Below are positions 56,039 through 61,391 of a stretch of 61,391 nucleotides of DNA, in pieces. The stretch is from Fluoribacter dumoffii NY 23. Lineage in GTDB: Bacteria; Pseudomonadota; Gammaproteobacteria; Legionellales; Legionellaceae. The notes beneath the pieces were generated by a model. It worked only from the letters and a program-made list of their open reading frames with translations, was not told where the DNA came from and ran no database searches. The first letter of the stretch is position 1. Every line of letters starts with the position of its first letter. Where the stretch lies: NCBI RefSeq assembly GCF_000236165.1, contig NZ_CM001373.1, positions 52,441-113,831 on the forward strand. The letters run 5' to 3'. Both the position numbers and the translations under genes were made by a program.

Positions 56039-57909
56039 ACCTCAATTCGCTGTTTTTTTAAATGAACTAAAAGAAGAGACAAGGCCGCAGGAGTCACTCC
56101 TGAAATACGGCCAGCCTGAGCCAGGGTAGCAGGTCTTATCTTAGTTAATTTTTGAATCACTTCATGAGACAACCCCGTAACTTCGCTATAATCCAGAGAC
56201 TCAGGTAATCGTGTATTTTCATGTTTACGCATTTTTTCTATATCAAGCTGTTGCCGTTCGATATATCCTGCATATTTATTTTGAATTTCTATTTGCTCAC
56301 TGACTTCGGCGGACAATTCCGGCAAATTTAAATCATCGAGCATTAATAAATGCTGATAATTAATCTCGGGGCGCTTAAGAAACTCTGATGCTCTATTATC
56401 GTGTTGCATGGGATTAAACAGAATGTCTTTAAACATTTCATTATGTCCTACCCGTACCCATGTGTTTTGGAGCAATTTCTGAGTGGATTCTATTGCTTCT
56501 TGTTTCGCAGAAAAATATTGCCAGCGCTGCTCGCCAACCAGGCCTAATTCCCGGCCTTTAGCAGTAAGGCGTAAATCTGCATTATCCTCCCTCAAAAGCA
56601 GGCGATATTCCGCGCGGGAAGTAAACATTCTGTAAGGTTCTTGGGTACCGCAGGTAATAAGATCATCTATCAATACACCAATATACGCTTCATCACGTCT
56701 GGGGCACCATAGTTCTTTTTCCTGAACTTGCAATGCAGCATTCATCCCGGCAATGATTCCTTGTGCAGCAGCTTCTTCATAACCGGTTGTGCCATTAATT
56801 TGGCCTGCGAAAAATAAGTTGGGAATGGGTTTGGTTTGCAAGAAGGAAGTTAAGCCCCGGGGATCGAAGTAATCATATTCGATTGCATAACCTGGACGCG
56901 TAATATGGGCATTTTCAAAACCTTTGATTGTACGTACAAACTGGACCTGGACCTCAAAAGGAAGACTGGTAGAAATACCATTAGGATAGATTTCTTCGGT
57001 GGTTAATCCTTCAGGCTCTACAAAGATTTGATGGGATAGTTTATCCGCAAAACGCACAATTTTATCTTCAATAGAGGGACAGTAACGTGGTCCTACCCCT
57101 TCAATTACCCCTGCGTACATTGGAGATTGATGCAAATTATTACGAATAATTTCGTGGGTTGCTTCTGTTGTATGGGTAATATGGCATGGTACTTGTTGAG
57201 GATGATCACCGACCTGGCCTAAATAAGAAAAAACAGGTGTGGGCGTATCACCGGGTTGAACCGTCATTTGGCTGAAATCTAATGAACGGCGATCAATTCG
57301 CGGCGGCGTTCCTGTTTTTAAGCGGCCAACCGGTAAGTCCAAATCACGCAAGCTTTTTGCTAAAGAAATCGAAGGGGGATCACCTGCTCGGCCTCCAGCA
57401 TATTGATTCATGCCCACATGAATTTTTCCCCCCAAAAAGGTTCCAACGGTCAATACTACCGCTCGAGCCCGTAACTTTAGACCCATTTGGGTCACCACCG
57501 TGGTTACGCGCTCACCTTCGATGATTAAATCGTCCACAGCTTGCTGAAACAGCGTCAAATTTTCTTGGGTTTGGAGTTGCTCTCTAATGGCTTGTCGATA
57601 AAGCACCCGATCCGCCTGTGCACGGGTAGCCCGAACCGCAGGTCCCTTGGAGGCATTAAGCGTACGAAATTGAATACCAGCCCTATCCGCTGCTTTAGCC
57701 ATAGCTCCATCGAGGGCATCTATTTCTTTGACCAAATGCCCTTTGCCGATGCCGCCTATGGCCGGGTTACAGGACATTTGACCCAGCAAATCCATGTTAT
57801 GAGTAAGCAATAATGTCTGTGCACCCATTCTTGCAGCAGCCAGAGCAGCTTCTGTGCCCGCATGCCCACCACCTACTACAATAACATCATATATTTTTTC
57901 AAGATTCAT
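56035..57909 (-). CDS. mnmG: tRNA uridine 5-carboxymethylaminomethyl modification enzyme MnmG
   Basis: A 624-aa FAD protein with [45 protein letters not shown], and [22 protein letters not shown]. With MnmE it modifies U34 of tRNAs. Full length; first gene of mnmG-rsmG-parA-parB. The 190 bases upstream carry only a weak DnaA-box-like sequence. Confidence 0.97.
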   Translation of the reverse strand: MNLEKIYDVIVVGGGHAGTEAALAAARMGAQTLLLTHNMDLLGQMSCNPAIGGIGKGHLVKEIDALDGAMAKAADRAGIQFRTLNASKGPAVRATRAQADRVLYRQAIREQLQTQENLTLFQQAVDDLIIEGERVTTVVTQMGLKLRARAVVLTVGTFLGGKIHVGMNQYAGGRAGDPPSISLAKSLRDLDLPVGRLKTGTPPRIDRRSLDFSQMTVQPGDTPTPVFSYLGQVGDHPQQVPCHITHTTEATHEIIRNNLHQSPMYAGVIEGVGPRYCPSIEDKIVRFADKLSHQIFVEPEGLTTEEIYPNGISTSLPFEVQVQFVRTIKGFENAHITRPGYAIEYDYFDPRGLTSFLQTKPIPNLFFAGQINGTTGYEEAAAQGIIAGMNAALQVQEKELWCPRRDEAYIGVLIDDLITCGTQEPYRMFTSRAEYRLLLREDNADLRLTAKGRELGLVGEQRWQYFSAKQEAIESTQKLLQNTWVRVGHNEMFKDILFNPMQHDNRASEFLKRPEINYQHLLMLDDLNLPELSAEVSEQIEIQNKYAGYIERQQLDIEKMRKHENTRLPESLDYSEVTGLSHEVIQKLTKIRPATLAQAGRISGVTPAALSLLLVHLKKQRIEV

Positions 57910-58100
57910 GGCTGATCAATATTTGTATAACAAAAAGAGGAATTATACACTTTTTTATTCATTGTCCCAATACAGCCTGCCTTTTTTACCTAAAAATGCA
58001 CCCGGCACAGCAAGATTTCCGAAGGTATCTTTCTCTTAAATTGCATGAGAGTTGTTATACTATAGAAACAGGTGGGTACAAATACTAATAGAGACAAGTG

Positions 58101-59354
58101 ATGTTTTTTAAAACTGATATCGAAAATTTTGAAGAGTTCGAAGAAGATTCGGTGGGGCATTTAAGAAAAAAACTGCATTCCATGAAAGGGACTAAAGCCC
58201 CCAAAGTAAAGATCTCCCTGGCTATATTACGAATGATTCCGTTTGCGAATAAATTCATTTCATCTTTGGAGTTGGCAGGATGCTCAATGAATCATCTGGT
58301 TGAGTTAAAAGGTTTTGTGAACCATGCATCAAGTGCAGCAGCAGAAGGTTTTCAAATTATTAAATTATTAACGAGCCTTGCTGATTTTGTCGTAATTCCA
58401 ATTATTTATTTAGGTGCTTTTATAACGAATCAGGACATCCCTTTTACGTTGTCCCGTAATGCTCGTTTTTTATATGCCTCAGTAATTTTGGGACTTACAA
58501 TAACTGCTTTGGCCTTTCCCCCCTCAGCCCCTTTTATTGCCCTGGCTACATCAGTTGCTGCATTGGGCTTGAATTTAGTTACCTTGGCGAAAATTGTTTA
58601 CAAGCGTTATGAACTCAAAGATAACCTGATAAATTTTGAAAAAAATATTAATGCCAAAAAGACCCGATTAAATGTATTAATCGATGAATTGGAGCAGCTG
58701 GAGAAAAAAGCCAAAAGAGCAAAGGAAAATGAGAACCAAGAGGAGTATCTTTCTTTAGAATCACAAATTGCCAATGCAAGAAAAAAAATTAACGAGGAAA
58801 TGAGTGGTTTACAAGAACTGTATAATGATCAGGAACTTTGTAAGGAAAAATTAGAAAGTTTAAGCACAGCCGCCATTTTGGATAAATCCGTTGGTACTGC
58901 TTTTGCCACTCTTGCATTAATAGGAGTTATTGTCAGCTTTATCGCCCCTCCAGTGGGAATAGGGATTCTTGCAGCCGCAGCTTCTTTGGCCGTTGCCTAT
59001 ACTGTTGGACGGCTTAGTTATCCTCTCTTCAAAATGCTTGCAAATAAAATAACTAACCCGAGTCCAAAACCTCAACCAGGGAAAGAAGAGCGCGAGGAGG
59101 ATGGAGATCAAGATGCTCTGATTGAAACCGAGATTGAGACCTCGGCTAAAAAAGTTAAAAAGGATATGTCTGAAATAAAAAAAGTTGCAAACCAATTGTT
59201 GGAGACCGTAGAGGACTATCCGGTAATTCCGCAAGCAAATAAAACAGAACAAATAACCCCGCATCTTGTTCCTGAAGTAACGGTCATTAAAGCGCAACCA
59301 AATGTTGGAGAAGTAAAGGAGGAAGAGGATGAAGGGGAGTCTCCGAAATTTTAA
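58101..59354 (+). CDS. Membrane/coiled-coil protein with acidic tail, candidate Dot/Icm effector
   Basis: A 417-aa protein without a signal peptide. Two hydrophobic hairpins lie at about 85-165 (SLADFVVIPIIYLGAFI, FLYASVILGLTITALAFP, FIALATSVAALGLNLVTL) and 255-305 (TAFATLALIGVIVSFIAPPVGIGILAAAASLAVAY). Between them is a coiled coil (165-250). The C-terminal 90 residues are highly polar and end in EVKEEEDEGESPKF, a Glu-rich E-block like those that direct Dot/Icm secretion. Such proteins often insert into host membranes. ATG 58101 follows an in-frame GTG at 58098. No catalytic motif is recognised; the effector role is inference. Confidence 0.65.
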   Translation: MFFKTDIENFEEFEEDSVGHLRKKLHSMKGTKAPKVKISLAILRMIPFANKFISSLELAGCSMNHLVELKGFVNHASSAAAEGFQIIKLLTSLADFVVIPIIYLGAFITNQDIPFTLSRNARFLYASVILGLTITALAFPPSAPFIALATSVAALGLNLVTLAKIVYKRYELKDNLINFEKNINAKKTRLNVLIDELEQLEKKAKRAKENENQEEYLSLESQIANARKKINEEMSGLQELYNDQELCKEKLESLSTAAILDKSVGTAFATLALIGVIVSFIAPPVGIGILAAAASLAVAYTVGRLSYPLFKMLANKITNPSPKPQPGKEEREEDGDQDALIETEIETSAKKVKKDMSEIKKVANQLLETVEDYPVIPQANKTEQITPHLVPEVTVIKAQPNVGEVKEEEDEGESPKF

Positions 59355-59422
59355 GGAGCGACGCTCGGCGCAGCGTATTCCCGAGTTTTAGGTGAATACG
59401 AATGGGGAACAATAACTCTCTA

Positions 59423-61081
59423 TTATAACGGGTTCATAGGCGGTAAATCGCCTTTGCTCTCTTTTTTATGCCCATTATTTTTTTTCATTTGCTGAATACT
59501 GCGCCATAATTCATCTCCTCGCCATAAAGTTTTTTCTTTGTTTTTATATAAAACTTGCGAGAGAATCTGTACCTGTTTTTTAAACAGGGCATCATCGCTA
59601 AGGCGCGTTAAATCCGTTAGATTTAATATAGGGGCATCTGGCCATTGCAAGCGCGACCAGTTTAATAATGCATCACGTGCCCGTTGGGGATGTCCTTGCA
59701 TGCAGGCTTGATGGAGCTCATTTAACGCAGTTTTGTATCGACCTTTCCCGGATTTTTTATTACGTTTTTGTAATCCCCATAAGATTAAGGTAAGCAGCCA
59801 GGTGAAAGCAAATAGTGCAGCAACTAACCAACCCCAATTGAATTGAGTTGAAGAGGCCGGTTCAGCGGTGATCTCTTTGGGTAGAAGGGTTTCTTGATTT
59901 TTAACTACTGCAGATTGATTTGTATTCGCTGCAGGGCCTGTGCTCGAGGCAATTACTTCAAGCGTTTTTGCAGGCAATGTGGCTATTTCTTCTTTTCCTG
60001 TTTCCGTATTAAACCAAGGGAGCTTTAGTTCTGGAATCGTTATTTTTCCAGCTTTATTAAACAAGTAAGTGACTTTAATCTGCGTCCGACCAATTAACTC
60101 ACCCTGGGTAACCCGATTTTTATCTTTTCCTTTTTCCGGATAAACACTCACCCCATCTGTTTCACCCAAGTTGAGCGTCGGTAAAAGTTGCGCTGGGATA
60201 CCTACACCTTCAATAATTACATTACGAATTAAGGTATTGCCTTGCGTGATCGTGGGCTCCGAATTTTCATATTCTTCGAATAATTTAACTCCTTTTGCCG
60301 GAAGCCATATTTTACCTGAATATTCTTTGGGTATGGGTTGTACCTTGATATTCATCGCTTTATCTGTGGCTTTAACTCGTTCCGGATTAAAATCATAAAT
60401 CAATGCGGTAAATACAGGGGGTTTAATTTTTAAGGTCCCGCTTTTTTGAGGAAAAATGGCATAATTTTGTTCTTCGACAAGATAAGTTTGACCATTCTTT
60501 TGTATTTGCGAGCGTTTATTCTCACCTAATTGAATGATCAAGCCATTTTCTACCTGAGGCCCTTGGTAGCTTGCATCTAAAAGATGTTTGGAGTTGTATA
60601 AGGTTACCGTATAAATAATTTGCTGGTTTACATAAGGATTTTTTCTATCTACCTTTGTAGTTAAATAAAGACCTTGATTATGCTGCGGACTGGCAGCATT
60701 GGTAGCAGATGTTTGTTGCGAAGCAGAGCCAGGGGTTACATCAATGAGTACTGGGTTGGTATATTCCCTGCCAATCTTGATTGCCGGTATGGTTAATTTA
60801 CCTTCTTTTTTGGGTTTTAGGGTTACCGTCCACTCGCTTGAGGATTGGGTTTGTCCATTAATGATTGAATAATTCATGCGGCGCTCGGTACCCAGAATTA
60901 TAAAATCTTTTTGTAAAGGGGTGAGATCAGGAATGCCCCCATTTTGCAGATTATCTTGCGTCAAAGTTAACTGGAGTGAGTCATCAATGCCTATTTGAGA
61001 AGAATTAACTTGTACGTGTACGTCTGCATAAACCAGTGTACTGAGAAAACAAAAAAAACCAATAATAATTAATTTTTTCAT
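59423..61081 (-). CDS. BatD-like aerotolerance protein
   Basis: A 552-aa protein with signal peptide (LIIIGFFCFLSTLVYA), repeated beta-sandwich domains in the periplasm (QLTLTQDNLQNGGIPDLTPLQKDFIILGTERRMNYSIINGQTQSSSEW), a membrane helix (GWLVAALFAFTWLLTLILWGL, about 420-440) and a cytoplasmic helical tail. This is the BatD layout. Its ATG 61081 overlaps the stop of the upstream Bat gene (ATGA); ATG 61090 is also in frame. Confidence 0.88.
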   Translation of the reverse strand: MKKLIIIGFFCFLSTLVYADVHVQVNSSQIGIDDSLQLTLTQDNLQNGGIPDLTPLQKDFIILGTERRMNYSIINGQTQSSSEWTVTLKPKKEGKLTIPAIKIGREYTNPVLIDVTPGSASQQTSATNAASPQHNQGLYLTTKVDRKNPYVNQQIIYTVTLYNSKHLLDASYQGPQVENGLIIQLGENKRSQIQKNGQTYLVEEQNYAIFPQKSGTLKIKPPVFTALIYDFNPERVKATDKAMNIKVQPIPKEYSGKIWLPAKGVKLFEEYENSEPTITQGNTLIRNVIIEGVGIPAQLLPTLNLGETDGVSVYPEKGKDKNRVTQGELIGRTQIKVTYLFNKAGKITIPELKLPWFNTETGKEEIATLPAKTLEVIASSTGPAANTNQSAVVKNQETLLPKEITAEPASSTQFNWGWLVAALFAFTWLLTLILWGLQKRNKKSGKGRYKTALNELHQACMQGHPQRARDALLNWSRLQWPDAPILNLTDLTRLSDDALFKKQVQILSQVLYKNKEKTLWRGDELWRSIQQMKKNNGHKKESKGDLPPMNPL

Positions 61082-61391
61082 TGATACCATCCACGTTCTC
61101 TTCTTAAATGATCGCGTAAAAATTTTTCTCGCAATAATCCACTTGGATCATCCGGAATCAAACGCAACCACTGCTCTTTAGCTTGTTGTTTTTCCCGTTC
61201 GGCTTCAGATTGAGCTTCACTCATATTTTGGTCGTTATTTTCTTTGTTTTGCTGATCTTTGTTTTGCTGATCTTTGTTTTTCTGATCTTTGTTTTGTTGC
61301 TCTTTGTTTTGTTGCTCTTTGTTTTGTTGCTCTTTGTTTTGCTGATCTTTGTTTTGTTGATCTCTGTTTTGTTGATCTCTGTTTTGTTGAT
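61078..61391 (-). CDS. BatB/TPR-VWA-like protein, C-terminal part
   Basis: The frame enters from the right edge and ends at TGA 61078-61080, overlapping batD. About 104 codons are visible. The first half of the visible part is ten repeats of a five-residue unit (QQNKD, QQNKE, QQNRD); the tail QWLRLIPDDPSGLLREKFLRDHLRRERGWYQ is typical of BatB-type proteins, in which a VWA and TPR part lies N-terminally. The listing of open frames from ATG would miss it because its start is outside the window. Confidence 0.8.
   Translation of the reverse strand, partial: QQNRDQQNRDQQNKDQQNKEQQNKEQQNKEQQNKDQKNKDQQNKDQQNKENNDQNMSEAQSEAEREKQQAKEQWLRLIPDDPSGLLREKFLRDHLRRERGWYQ
61241..61391 (-). repeat. 15-bp tandem repeat in the bat gene
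   Basis: Ten copies of a 15-base unit (TCAACAAAACAAAGA with variants) lie in frame and continue past the window edge. Each codes for QQNK(D/E)-type pentapeptides. The repeat length is a multiple of three, so copy-number change would alter the linker, not the frame. Confidence 0.85.

Noticed and set aside
57940..57955. DnaA-box-like TTATACACT upstream of mnmG
   Set aside because: Single weak match with two mismatches and no cluster; not enough to call an origin.
61241..61391. Possible CRISPR array because of regular repeats
   Set aside because: Units are 15 bases with no spacers and they code for a pentapeptide in frame.

Overview
The window looks like a Legionella chromosome segment (gamma-proteobacterium, AT-rich, roughly 40% GC by eye). 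The evidence is a Legionella-type major outer membrane protein (MOMP) tandem at the left edge, several Legionella-style hypothetical proteins, two large coiled-coil/membrane proteins with features of Dot/Icm effectors, and an origin-side block (mnmG-rsmG-parA-parB). From memory the order resembles the stretch of the L. pneumophila chromosome running from the MOMP genes down to mnmG; I could not check this by search.

Layout. 0-5.6 kb: MOMP C-terminus, a MOMP paralogue, a coiled-coil plus barrel envelope protein, and an NfeD/SPFH membrane pair. 5.6-7.6 kb: a two-gene methyltransferase/JmjC-cupin cassette that looks accessory. 7.7-21 kb: housekeeping genes (dcd, ihfB, a cystathionine-beta-synthase-like gene, fumC, rsmE, trxA, rho, ubiD-fre, hspQ, an isochorismatase-like hydrolase) mixed with a DOT1-like methyltransferase and an unrecognised two-gene operon. 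21.2-23 kb: a 584-aa coiled-coil effector candidate with its own promoter. 23-32 kb: tatC, panD, rsmA, then a chain of overlapping genes (TraI_2-like protein, apaH, TolC-like, MacA-like, MacB-like ATPase and permease). 32-36 kb: a di-haem peroxidase-like protein, a lytic transglycosylase, an MsrB-MsrA fusion and a GNAT enzyme.

36-42 kb is the most distinctive accessory region: an MFS transporter, a repeat-rich non-coding stretch carrying a duplicated fragment of that transporter's 5' end, then an isocyanide-synthase operon (pvcA-like, pvcB-like, cytochrome P450) with a divergent LysR regulator. This is a plausible small-molecule pathway in which PvcA makes an isonitrile, PvcB oxidises or desaturates it and the P450 tailors it; the MFS protein could be an exporter.

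42-46 kb: ubiE-ubiJ-ubiB-tatA-tatB, the familiar gamma-proteobacterial order but with tatC and ubiD-fre moved elsewhere in the window. 46-53.2 kb: a LysE-type exporter, a tetra-haem cytochrome c and a caa3-type oxidase operon (coxB-coxA-cox11-coxC). 53-58 kb: a short hypothetical gene and parB-parA-rsmG-mnmG. 58-59.4 kb: a second effector candidate with an acidic C-terminus. 59.4 kb to the end: batD and the C-terminal part of a BatB-like gene containing a 15-bp tandem repeat.

No tRNA, rRNA, CRISPR array, IS transposase or prophage gene was seen. Small palindromic repeats (GTAGCC-ended elements and a REP-like family at 37.6-38.3 kb) are the only repeat elements found.
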